A DNA stretch of 64,000 nt from Tillus elongatus (taxonomy: Eukaryota > Arthropoda > Insecta > Coleoptera > Cleridae): NCBI GenBank assembly GCA_964006375.1, contig OZ023266.1, positions 62,363,946 to 62,427,945 of the forward strand. Reading direction: 5' to 3'. The notes under the pieces are model-generated. The model saw nothing but the letters and a program-made list of their open reading frames with translations, did not search any database and was not told the DNA's origin. Both the position numbers and the translations under genes were made by a program. Positions 33,661 to 43,981 of this stretch are shown piece after piece (positions within the stretch are counted from its first letter, which is position 1; every line of letters begins with the position of its first letter).

Positions 33661-34492
33661 TAGCCCAATTAGATGAAGATCGCAGACTCATGGAGGGTTC
33701 TATCTCTGTGGATCTCCAAAAAATATTAGACTGGGGAAGTAGAAATATTGTACAATTCAACCCCACCAAATCACAGTCTTGCTTTCTTTCTCATAAGAGA
33801 TGCACCAGCCCTAGACCTATCACAATAAACACCAAGTTATTCAAAGTAATGGGTCCTTTTCACTTGTTGGCATCTCTGTGGATCGAAATCTCAATTGGCA
33901 CCAACCTGTCATATAAATTGCAGAAGCGGCTGCTAGGAAATTAGGTTTCCTCTTCCTGGCTCGCAAATACTTTTCACCAGCTAATCTCTATACTTTATAT
34001 ACTTCACAAATAAGACCAAACCTCGAATACTGCTCCTACATCTTGGGTGCTGCTGCCGCTTCTATGCTCGCTATCCTGGACTCCATTCAGAAGAGAGCTA
34101 TACGTCTCATAGGTGACCCTACCCTCACCCAAAGGCTGCCATCCCTTGCCCACCTACGTGCCGTTGGTGACCTTTCTCTCTCTCTCTCTCTCTCTCTCTT
34201 TTATAGATATCTGCACGGGCACTGCTCAGAGGAGCTTTCTTCCATAGTTCCTCCACCTGCTGCCCCCAACAGATCTACCAGGGGAACAGAGCAAATGCAC
34301 CCTTTTACTGTCCAGGTTACCAGACATAGAACATCTTGTTATGCCCGCTCTTTTGTCCCGAGTACTTCCAAGTTGTGGAATTCCTTGCCGGCACATGTTT
34401 TTCCTTCCCCCCGAACCTCCAAACCTTCAAGTCCAGAATTAACAAGTGGCCTCTTTCCTCCTTGTCGACACCCACGGTACGATAGTATTTAG
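33660..34492 (+). pseudogene. LINE C-terminal domain
   Basis: Frames contain EDRRLMEGSISVDLQKILDW, then after a break LDSIQKRAIRLIGDP ('QxRAxRLI'), YRYLHGHCSEELSSIVPP, RSTRGTEQMHPFTVQVTRHR, SFVPSTSKLWNSLPAHVFP and RTSKPSSPE. This is the usual post-RT tail. A (CT)n tract at 34170-34199 lies inside it. Confidence 0.8.
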
Positions 34493-34540
34493 GCTGTAAG
34501 CTCTCGTGGTGTGTTGTTGAAATTTAAAAAAAAAACTATA

Positions 34541-36534
34541 TAGTAGAACGAGTGTGCCTTATTTTATCATAATAACTTTATTGTTTTGTAACGAAGTCCG
34601 ATTTATTGCGGTTATTTGAATAGCTAATAAGCCGTTTAGGCGGTATAAATAACGGATATTTGTTGAACAATAAATCTGACTTATTTTAAAGTATGAACAT
34701 TCGCCAGAGCCCAAACGCAGTTCTGGTAGAATGGACCGCTGTACGCCAGTCTGACACGCGCAATAAGATGTGTCAAGCGAACCGTGGAGAGCAGACAACG
34801 CAAAAGAGAGGGTTTTGGATCATCGCCGTGGCAACAGGTCGCCGCCGTCCGTATCTTGCGTGGTAAATTATTAATGCGTCGAGTCAGGTGTGATGCCTGG
34901 AGGAAGATTATTCCGTGTCGCTATAGAGTAGCGAGGAGGCCGTGTATTGGCCTGGTGGTAATAAAGAATAACGGTAGAGTTGGACTGTGTTCTGAAAAGG
35001 GTATTAATTTACAAGGTTAGTTCTCGCTTCGAGAAGTTTGCAGAAGTATAACTTATAAATGGTTAAACTGGCTGTGTTTTATTAATGCTGTTCTACGTGA
35101 AGTATTAACAGCGGAGTTAGGATTTCACATGTAGATAGTGTGTACTGGATTTAGTAGTGACCAAAGAGTCACGATTGCCCATCTAAGGGAGATCTAAGTA
35201 AGGTAAATAATTATGCCGTACTGTAGTGGAATTAGGGTGTTTTAGCGAATCAAAGCGTACTATACAGGGTGAACCGCGATCTCTTGAAGGGACGTACGTC
35301 CTTTGGGAAATCGTGTATTTATTCTGGAGGGTATGCGCTCGCTAAACTAGGTGGTTAATTAGTTAAAGTGTCCAGCCTAGGTAAGGGCCAAGCTGGTCAC
35401 GTTTCGTACCCATTTAAGGGAAACGGGAGCACGGACAGTGCTAAGATAGGGTAGTATTTAGTGTGCCCGACATCGTGTGCTGTATTGGTGCGACTATGTT
35501 TGCTTTGAGGGACGGAAAAGTCCTCGGAGGAAGCAGAGATCAATCCAGAATGGTGTGCAATCGCTGGAGGGCATTGTAGGCGAGTTAGGGTGTTCCATAT
35601 TAGGTAACGAATTACCTAGTGGTATTCATTAGCGAGTTAGGGTCGTGAAAGCGTGGGAACCGTCTGTTTGCTCACGTCGCGGATCCATTCTCCATTTGAA
35701 GTTTAGGGTATCCTGTTTTACGCTTGCCGTGCTTTGTTATGCTTTGTTTGCTGTGTGAATGCTAGCCGCCCGCTTAATTAGCATTAATTATTAGGCGTAT
35801 TATTTTAGGTGCATATCACTGTATTTTTGAATGGTACACATTTGTGGTATCAATTGTAAAAGAATGTCTTGCCAGAGATAACACTATCTGAATTGAGATA
35901 TGTGTCTCGATATTGGCACGATTTGTAGCGAATTTTTAGTTTTAATTATTTAATTGATTTTTATTGTTGCCGATTTCATTTTTGTAAATATCTTGAATGT
36001 TATTAGAGAGCTTTTATGTAACTAGTTGCGTTTCACTGCACTGCCTGTAGGTATTTGTACTAGCGTAAATGTGTGAGGGCTAGAATCCTGTGACGGATTG
36101 CGACTAGCGTAGGCATATCGTAGTCGATAGTTGCCTGTTTAGAGTATTTCTGCTTCCAACTTTATATGTTAGGGAAAACAGCCATTATTCGGGAGTAAGT
36201 GATTAAAATCCACTCACTCCTCGAGAACTCTACGGGACAGAATAACTTACGACCCCTGGCTATAGTTTTCGTCTCCACTCGAGTTACCCTGGGACAAGGC
36301 TGTTATGAAACAGTAACTTTGTGGTGTTCTACGAGGGCCTTAGCAGAAGTCCTCACGGGGATCTGACCCCGTCCTATTCAATAGGGAACAAAGATGGCGC
36401 CCAAGGATAGTTTAATTAAAAACGCTTAAGTCTCCCCCGAAGGACGGATTGGCAAATTATCCGTCGGGCCATCTGCTGAGCCGGAGTTCATCACAGTTTA
36501 AAAAATAGAATAATTTTTCGGAAATAAACTAAAA
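34541..36534. other. G+C-richer block of unknown nature
   Basis: It lies between two oppositely oriented copies of the same LINE. The composition is clearly less AT-rich than the window average. Repeated words include gcgagttagggt (35580-35645) and gggacgtacgtcc-like short palindromes. A TGTGACGG...CATCACA pair at 36089-36495 looks like LTR ends but has no flanking duplication. 'tggcgcccaag' at about 36395 resembles a tRNA-Lys primer binding site. No coding similarity recognised. It could be LTR/leader sequence of an unidentified retroelement. Confidence 0.4.
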
Positions 36535-37325
36535 ATGTTCCTGAACCTATATTGGCTAAAGAATTGCTGACTACAAAGGCCTCCGCTGCTCTTCCTTGTG
36601 GATCGGTTTTTGAAGATCCTAGCTATTCCTTATTATGGACATTGAAGTCACCAAGAAACTATTCTTGGTGACTTCAATGTCACTAGACCTTGGAGGAAAA
36701 ATATTCAGAAATCAGAAATTCAGAAAGGTAGTTAAAGAGCTGGACAAAGTTGTTGTCAGAAGGTGACCGGTAAATGCAACAGATGAATTTAGTTGCAGCC
36801 TTGAGAGAGAGTTTTATCCATAGTATGTCTTTTTTCCAGCTTCTAAATTGGGGAGTCTGGTGCAGGGTAGATTGCTACAGACGTACGCGCACACGGCTCC
36901 ATGCAATCTAAGAGAAGTAAGGAGCTCAAACCCCGGGAAATTAAGATGATTAGTGGCTGTTTTGGCACTGATTTGAGTTTCGGTGAGGAAGAGGAGTTGG
37001 GGCCTATTAGCCTAGAGGAAATGGTGGACAGAGTTCAGGTTAGAATTTAGGCCACATATATTCGAGAAGGATATGTTAAATCTTGATGCTGGCGCCCCCT
37101 GTACAACCCTCTCCTGGAGATCCGAATGGAGGGGTATCTTGCCTCCGGAATCTTTTGTACAAGGAGGAGCCATCATCATTTTTGTTTATAAGGGAAACCG
37201 ACTCATACGCCAGAACCGGAAACGTCCGTTGGGACTTCACCGGCCCCTTGATGTAAGGGGTGGTACCTCCTCGGGCGTGAAAAAAATTCTTTACTATCGC
37301 GTAAAGGAAAATTCCACTATCACCT
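36535..37325 (-). mobile_element. Non-LTR retrotransposon, 5' fragment, inverted copy
   Basis: The inverse of 31374-32150: 5' UTR (ggtaccaccccttacatcaa), EN start and the EN GDFN region, ending near 36535 at ccaatataggttcag. It differs from the plus-strand copy by scattered substitutions and by a 20-bp inverted duplication at 36638-36681. A 5' fragment lacking its 3' end is not the product of simple target-primed truncation, so a rearrangement is likely. Small frames here (37073-37429) are UTR noise. Confidence 0.85.
36638..36681. repeat. Perfect 20-bp palindrome with 4-base spacer
   Basis: The arms 36638-36657 (gacattgaagtcaccaagaa) and 36662-36681 are exact inverse complements around ACTA. 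The LINE copy at 31374 has only one arm (32020-32045). Confidence 0.95.
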
Positions 37326-37369
37326 ACTGCAAGTATGCCACACCAGCCAACTATTAAAGAGCTGACCAG

Positions 37370-37719
37370 CTCTAGAACTTGCGTGATAATTCGGTAATCA
37401 CTGATTAAAACTAAAAGCAATCCTCTCAAAATTTATTCTGACAGAGATTTATGACTAGTGTCAAATTATTACTTTCCGTGGCACTCTTATTAACTAATTA
37501 AAAACTAAACAAGTGATAATTTTGTGCAAGAAATAATGAAAAAATTAAAAAAAATGCGAATTTTGTCACGAAGTTTGGTATTTGGGGTTAGAATAGTACT
37601 TTGAACCACACATTATTATAATTTTTTTCGATATCTCTAGCGCGAAGCAAAATATAAATCATTGACGCTATTTGGGAATTCGTAGTAAGCTGTGTTTACA
37701 GTTGATATTTGAGATGAGC

Positions 37720-37720
<1 letters not shown>
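37370..37720 (+). repeat. Repeat family B, copy 1
   Basis: Shares 'aattcggtaatcactgatta', 'gacactagtcat' in inverse, 'ttccgtggcactcttatt', 'tttggtatttggggttagaa' and 'gtaagctgtgtttacagtt' with 41535-42040 (inverted) and 43480-43940. It is non-coding. It ends at (TA)n 37724-37790. Confidence 0.8.

Positions 37721-37723
<3 letters not shown>

Positions 37724-37790
<67 letters not shown>
37724..37790. repeat. (TA)n microsatellite
   Basis: Directly follows family B copy 1. Confidence 0.98.
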
Positions 37791-37794
<4 letters not shown>

Positions 37795-38500
37795 TTATGT
37801 TAGATTGTGGAGAATTTTGTTTTTATAATTATTTTTATTTTATAACGTGAGTAGTCAAAAGTATGTCTGAAACTGTCCTCGAATATGGGTTATAGGAAAC
37901 CAACTCATGTAAAGAATTTTGTCAACATTTAAACGTTGCGATCATCTCAGTAGCGAATTTTTTCTTACTTAAATTCTCTAAAGTTGTGTCTTCTCTCAAG
38001 CTATAATAAGCGTTTCCAGCGTCTCTTACTTATTTTTGTCTGACGAAGAAAACCTGCACTGGAAGCTTTGATTGGACAAACCTGTGTAATTTTGCATTTC
38101 GTAAATTTTACGCCCTTTTAAAGCCAGTCTAGATTTTTGTTGGTCTGGTGTTATGCATCAAAAATCAGTTTTAAGTTTTAATGTCCCCTCTAAGTGTAAA
38201 GTGATTTTAATATTCAAATCCAATGGCGAAAGGTTATACGACATATTACAATATGTTGACCAAGAAATCATCTACCCCGGTCGCTTTAGGTTATCTGGGT
38301 TAGGGTTCGGATAGTTTCAGTGGAGGCCCAAATGCGTCTATTAATTATACATATGTTGTTAATAGTTAATGAAAGACTAACGCGAGCGGTTGAACGTGTT
38401 TCGTCAAATTATACTAGCAAATTCATAAAGGGAATTTTGATTATTATTATTAATGCTTAAGATTATTTTGAATTGTTTGAAGTAGTTCTGGAATAAGCCT
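37791..38500. other. Unassigned AT-rich stretch
   Basis: No feature supported. Confidence 0.4.
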
Positions 38501-38596
38501 GTAATTGTTAATAAGTAACAAATTACTACTTTGCACTATGTGAAAACTGGAACCTGCACTAATAAGTACACTTGGAGAACCCAAATCACCACAACA

Positions 38597-38660
38597 CATC
38601 TTTCAGAGACCTTACGATCGTTTTGTTGACCGTGTCAACATCTTCAGAGGAAGAAAATTC
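38597..38660 (-). ncRNA. Possible decayed hammerhead at a PLE 3' end
   Basis: Minus strand: CTGAAGA (38641-38647, fits CUGANGA), stem II gttgac/gtcaac around acg, AAAAC in place of GAAAC (38620-38624, again a CpG to TpG change), then cgatcgtaaggtc. Stem I pairing is poor. The upstream minus-strand sequence to about 38780 has PLE-tail-like words, but not enough for a firm call. Confidence 0.35.
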
Positions 38661-38699
38661 TAAAATTAAACTACTAGCTACCATGTATTTATATCGCGT

Positions 38700-39158
38700 C
38701 TAGGTAAACGAACTAGTCCGAAGTAAAATTGTCGTCGATGACTCATCGTTTGTTTATTGGTTAATGAAACAACGAGGTCGAAGACATGCTTTGGTCTTTT
38801 GGTCGACAAATTTAAGAGCCCTTATCTAATATAAGGATAATAGGCTCAAAAAGGAACGGTACCGAGTTATTTAGAAATCTGCACGTTTCCTTTCGATCTA
38901 GAAATTTACTATGTGGATATTGGAGCAAGCCGACAACCACATCTAGCGAGACAAACAGTAACCTCCGCTCATCTTTTTTATATAGAAAACTAAACCCGGG
39001 TATTAGGCTTACATTGTTAACTCTAACAAAGGATAAATAATTCAACTAAAATACTACATGAAAAATTGATTTTAATTCTTCGTAAACAGTATATATTTTT
39101 ACTTTATAGATACACAGAAAACGAAAGGGTCTTTAAGTCGAGACAAGCGTAGATATTA

Positions 39159-39160
<2 letters not shown>
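38700..39160. other. Unassigned stretch, possibly PLE 3' region
   Basis: A 77-codon minus-strand frame at 38812-39045 has no recognised domain. Its position upstream of the hammerhead-like motif suggests PLE-derived sequence. Confidence 0.3.

Positions 39161-39161
<1 letters not shown>

Positions 39162-39235
<74 letters not shown>
39162..39235. repeat. (TA)n microsatellite
   Basis: Uninterrupted TA repeat in AT-rich, otherwise featureless sequence. Confidence 0.98.
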
Positions 39236-39238
<3 letters not shown>

Positions 39239-41176
39239 ATATAGTTATGTGGTTTTTGCTGAGGTTTTTAGGTCCCACGATAGGGTTGCAATTGTTAAAA
39301 TAGAAAAAAATTATGGGTTTTATATAATGTTTTATATAATGATTATTAAACATCTTAGTTTTTTGATTAGGTCTTATCTGTAAAATACTCTCTGAAATTT
39401 TATTGTGAAAACGTGTGTTTTAAATATATGTGTATTAGACATTTGACTTACACCTTGGTGATGATCTTACTCTCAAATCAGGGAGCTTCTTAAGCTGGTG
39501 GGTTCAAGTCCGAAATATCTTTGTTTATTTATTTTTTTAATTTTGAAATATATTACCCTAGGATCTTTGCTTAAAATACTTATAGATATATGTGTATGTA
39601 TTAAAGAAAACAAAGCAAAAGTCCTTATATGCTCACAGAAATTGAATATTTATTGAAATATTGAAATTAACAAAACCTAATCCTTATTTACTACTTATAA
39701 TATGGTTTTTACTATTTAATTTACTGCTTTGTTTTTTTTTAAATCTTCTTTGAAACAATAGGAAACCCCCCCACAAGAAAAAAAAACTGAACAATACTAT
39801 TTATTTAAATTAGCGAAGACTTGTATATGTATTTATACTTTAATTTCATGCACTTCCTAGATCAAGACGACACCTATTGGCATAAGTGTTATTTCTACTA
39901 CACTGTATTATGGCGTACAGTCAATATACGAGACCTTCACAAGCTGCTTACTGTTGGTTAGAGCCCAAGAGATGGCCCTGTAAACGTCTCGATATTTTAA
40001 TTACTAGCTAAAATGATTGCCTTCTCGCTGAACCCGCTGTATTTTCTCCTGATTCACGAAAGTTTTTTGTAAATTGTTTATCACCCCTTTCAAAACTGTG
40101 GACGTATCTCACTATAAGTGTAAGTGTTTTATTAACTTTACTCACAGTTTATTTCCTGGCCTGTTTCTGCACTTCCGTGTCGTGACTCCAGTCGATTGTT
40201 TACTTCAACCTAGAGATAATCCTACTGTTTTTAAACTTCTTTCCAATTTTTTTGTTCGTTTTTAATCTCTTTCTAATACAAAAAATTCAATCAATAAAAA
40301 CTTTTAAGCAAAATTTCCCCGTCTTATATTTTAATCAAAATTTTCTCATCCCTCAATTTTTAATAACAATTTTCAATGTGATGATTTTATCAAAATTTCT
40401 CCCTCTGTTTATTCTTTTTCTTTGTAACCAGCGTAACTAATCAAAAAACTGCTTTATGCCTGCTTCAAATAAAATATCCTAACAAATTTTAACACAATAA
40501 TCCTTATCCATCATCTCCTCGGATACATACTTCTCATTCTTGTTAGTCAATGACAGAATAATTAACCTAACTATAATTTTAGTGTCAGTTTGATGTCTGT
40601 CCTAAATATATATAAAAAACAGCTGACTTACATCTAGGTTATGACATGACATTCCTGAATTTATCACTCAAATTTTGACATCTTACTCTTCTTAAAGCTA
40701 ACAACAATAACACGATAAATTTCCTAATTCTACTCAACACAACGACGTATTATAAGTCATTGACTCAACATGAACAGCTTAACCTACCTAAAAACTACTT
40801 ATACAGTTTGTATTGTCCATAATTTACATTCTATTGCTTTATAGTCTTTGTATCTTATATCTAGATTACATGACATTCTTACTTTTAGCAAACAATATCC
40901 TTAATTCTAACAAACAATAATATCTTAAATTACATAACAGCTAGCAAACAATAATACCTTAAACTATCTAACTAAACTTGTCATACATTCCTAATGTTCA
41001 ACACATTTACACTTGCCTTGCCTCCTTTTAACACATATATATCTGTAAAATTTAGTTTCTCCCTGCCTTACAGTGCAAAAACATTGCATAAGGTAAGTTG
41101 TTGTTTGTGTTTAGTATAATTTGTGGTAAAAATGTGTTTATGTATGTGTGGCCCCCTTTAGTAACCATATCAATAT

Positions 41177-41178
<2 letters not shown>
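39236..41178. other. Long AT-rich stretch without recognised features
   Basis: Nearly 2 kb of low-complexity AT-rich DNA. Small frames near 40074-40440 are hydrophobic and without similarity. Repeated 'acaataataccttaaa'-like words at 40910-40965 suggest faint tandem structure. Confidence 0.4.

Positions 41179-41270
<92 letters not shown>
41179..41270. repeat. (TA)n microsatellite
   Basis: Uninterrupted TA repeat. The Ile/Tyr frames are artefacts. Confidence 0.98.
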
Positions 41271-41271
<1 letters not shown>

Positions 41272-41462
41272 TATATATACTTGCTTTCGATCCTTGTTTT
41301 TGCAAAAGGGTTATCTGTGACTTTTACACAAGCAATTTTCAAGGGGTTAAAAATACTTTAAATCGCTGACATACAGGTAAGGGTTCTAAAATTTTCTACA
41401 GAGAAAAAAGTTTTTAATGTTTAGGAGCGAAAAAATCACTAATGGGTAGAACTTTTTGGAGA

Positions 41463-41463
<1 letters not shown>

Positions 41464-41534
<71 letters not shown>
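41464..41534. repeat. (TA)n microsatellite
   Basis: Uninterrupted TA repeat at one edge of family B copy 2. Confidence 0.98.
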
Positions 41535-41537
<3 letters not shown>

Positions 41538-41689
41538 CGTTGTGTGCGAAATTTAGGATAGACACCCATATATTTTCACTATTTAAAGGAAAGCATATTT
41601 GAATTTTTGCACAGTCACATTCTTCAAGATACTCAACTCAAATCCGGACTGTAACCACAGCTTACTACGTATTCCCAAAGGGTAAATTA

Positions 41690-41770
<81 letters not shown>

Positions 41771-42040
41771 CTGCGCCGTAGAGGTATCGAGAAAAATGAT
41801 AATAATGTGTGGTTCAAAATATTATTCTAACCCCAAATACCGAGTTTCGTGACAAAATTCGCATTTTTTAAATTTTTTCATAATTTCTTGAACAAACTTA
41901 TCACTAGTTTAGTTTTCAATTAAATAATAAGAGTGCCACGGAAAGTAATAATTTGACACTAGTCATACATCTCTGTCAGATTAAACTTTCAGTTTATTGG
42001 TTTCAGTTCTAATCAGTGATTACCGAATTATAATGCCATG
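41535..42040 (-). repeat. Repeat family B, copy 2, with internal (TC)n(TA)n
   Basis: The inverse of the sequences at 37370 and 43480. It is split at 41688-41767 by a compound (TC)n(TA)n tract. In copy 1 a (TA)n lies at the end of the homologous region, so the microsatellites are recurrently associated with this family. Confidence 0.8.
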
Positions 42041-42189
42041 TTCGTAATAGCAGAGAAGTTGCTACAGAGTTTAACTTGGGACATCCCTAAAATGCTCCCA
42101 CGTCTCACGGTAAATCAGCCGCTATAAATGCTTTTTTAGATGAAAGTGGCAGTGTCCACTCAGCCGAGGATAATAACCAAACGACTTCA

Positions 42190-42775
42190 GACCGCCGTGG
42201 TCGAGCTGCAAGCATGATATAGGAAATCCCTTCTAGCCATCAACCCCAATAAATGTTCAGCTGTCCTATTTTCCAAGAGGAGACACACACCTCACGAACA
42301 CGTATCATTAGACAGCCGTCTAATTCCCTGGCAAGGTTCCGCCAAATACCTCGGGGTTTTCCTCGACAAACACTTAACATGGCGCCCCCATGTCGATCAC
42401 GCCCGAAAAAAAGCCTCGATGTTCATCTCGAAGCTGTTCCCACTTCTAAATAGAAGTTCCAAACTGTCCATGAACAACAAGTTGCTCATGTACAAAGTCA
42501 TCATCCGGCCAGCCTTGACCTATGCATCACCTGCATGGGCCACCGCGGCAACATACATCAAGAGCCTTCAAATCATACAGAACAAAATTCTGAGAATGGT
42601 TACCGGAGCGTATGGACTAAGGTCCGGTATTCCCAGGGAGGGGGTTTTAGTGAGTACAGTCTCACAGTACCTCGATATCCCACAGCACCCACGGGTCCGT
42701 GAATGGGGCCTGCATGAGCATTTCCCCCTCCTGTATCAAAAAAAAAACTGGCAGTGTTACTAAAACCCACCAGAA
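42190..42775 (+). pseudogene. Jockey-type LINE, post-RT region
   Basis: Frames give (shifted) LFSKRRHTPHEHVSLDSRLI, PWQGSAKYLGVFLDKHLTWR, then ARKKASMFISKLFPLLNRSS, KLSMNNKLLMYKVIIRPALT, YASPAWATAATYIKSLQIIQ and NKILRMVTGA. 'SAKYLGVxLDxxLTWxxHI' and 'KxxxYKxxxRPxxTYAxPxW..A' are typical of jockey-clade proteins. At TGAYGLRS the homology is lost. A frameshift lies near 42415. It has a G+C-rich insert relative to the surroundings. Confidence 0.85.
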
Positions 42776-43054
42776 GGATCAACTTCGTCGAATACCCTAA
42801 CATCTTCAGGATAACGATATATTGGCGGCAAATCGGACGGAGAGAAATCGTCTTAACTAAATATTAGGAAGCATACATTCAGAAAATGTTTTCTTCGTCA
42901 AAAGATCAAGGCCTATGAACCAGAGCTCTTACATACATTAAAAGAAGGTGATGATAATAAAAGACTGGACTATTGTTATTGGGCCCAAGGCTATTGTCAC
43001 AACGACGGCAATAACAACAAATGGGGTTGTATCATCTCAAAACTGTAAAAGAAA

Positions 43055-43430
43055 AGGTCTATATATAATCATCACTGGGTTACAAACTCTAAAGATCAAT
43101 ATATCCAGAAAGTCAATGTCTGGTGTGGGATTTTTGGAGACCAAATAATAAGTCCTTTTTTATTTAATCAACCCATGAATGGTGATCGTTTAGTTAACTT
43201 CTTTAACGGAAAAATCTGTGATGCAATTGAAAATCTTCCTGTTAATATACGACAGATTGCAGCTAGATGGTGCATCCGTCCACAATTCAAGGATTGTTTG
43301 TCAATGATTGAACCAAATGTTTTCTATGCGCTGGTAAGGAAGAAATAGTCCTTTGTAACTGTTGCCTCTGAATAGTCCACAGGGATCACATTTGATAGTT
43401 GAATATTTACATTATGAAAATCTACTTTGT
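43055..43430 (+). pseudogene. IS630/Tc1-type transposase fragment
   Basis: The plus-strand frame YIQKVNVWCGIFGDQIISPF, then LFNQPMNGDRLVNFFNGKIC and NLPVNIRQ, is the region before the second catalytic Asp. A shifted frame then reads QLDGASVHNSRIVCQ (second Asp motif 'QQDGAPxHxS'), a stop, and LNQMFSMRW. It is a family different from copies A-C. No inverted repeats were matched, so it is a relic. Confidence 0.7.
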
Positions 43431-43479
43431 CATAACTTTTTCCTAAATTTATTCAAGGAACAAAAATTGTTTTTCCACA

Positions 43480-43940
43480 AGTATAAAATAATTATTCCTT
43501 TGTAAGTGCTATTTTTTTTACTGAGATATTTAAATACGTCACACTATTAAGTTGCCAATGTGTTAAACAATTCATTTCCATGGCACTCTAATTATTAAAT
43601 TAAAAAATAAACTTGCAATAATTTTGTGTAAGACCAAAATAATGAAAAAATAAAAAATACCAATTTTATCGGTATTTAGGTTAGAATAATATTTTGAACA
43701 ACATTTTCTCATATTTTGTTTGACTTATCTGACGCGAGACAAATTATGGAGAATTGACCCTGTTTGTGAATTTGTAGTAGGCTGTGTTTACAGTTCAGAT
43801 TTCAGTTAAGTATGTTAAAAAATGTGACCCATCAACCTGTATGGTTGTGCAAAAATTCAAATATGTATTCCCTCAAATAGTGAAAATATAGGGGTGTTTT
43901 CATCTTAAAAATCCTTTCCCTATATGTGTTTGTAAGCTCC
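43480..43940 (+). repeat. Repeat family B, copy 3
   Basis: Same order of conserved words as copy 1, extending further right through 'gtgcaaaaattcaaatatg' and 'agtgaaaatata'. It has no microsatellite. It ends shortly before transposon D. Confidence 0.8.
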
Positions 43941-43981
43941 CCCCACACAAGTGTAAGACTTCTGCGTGCGGAGTTTGTCTA

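Larger units (their letters stand above)
31374..34540 (+). mobile_element. Non-LTR retrotransposon, nearly full length
   Basis: The 5' end is shared with the inverted copy at 37325 (gtggaattttcctttacg), so it is probably the true start. Order: 5' UTR, endonuclease (about 31600-32300), RT (about 32900-33700), C-terminal domain (33950-34490), short 3' UTR ending in an A run at 34528-34537. Length is about 3.17 kb. The single-ORF, EN-then-RT layout and the tail 'RNSLP'-type domain fit the jockey/CR1-like group. All domains carry frameshifts. No clean target duplication is found. Confidence 0.85.

Noticed and set aside
36089..36495. Solo LTR with TGTG...CACA ends
   Set aside because: The flanking bases do not form a target duplication (aatcc versus gttta) and no partner was found. 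Kept only as a hypothesis in the G+C-richer block.
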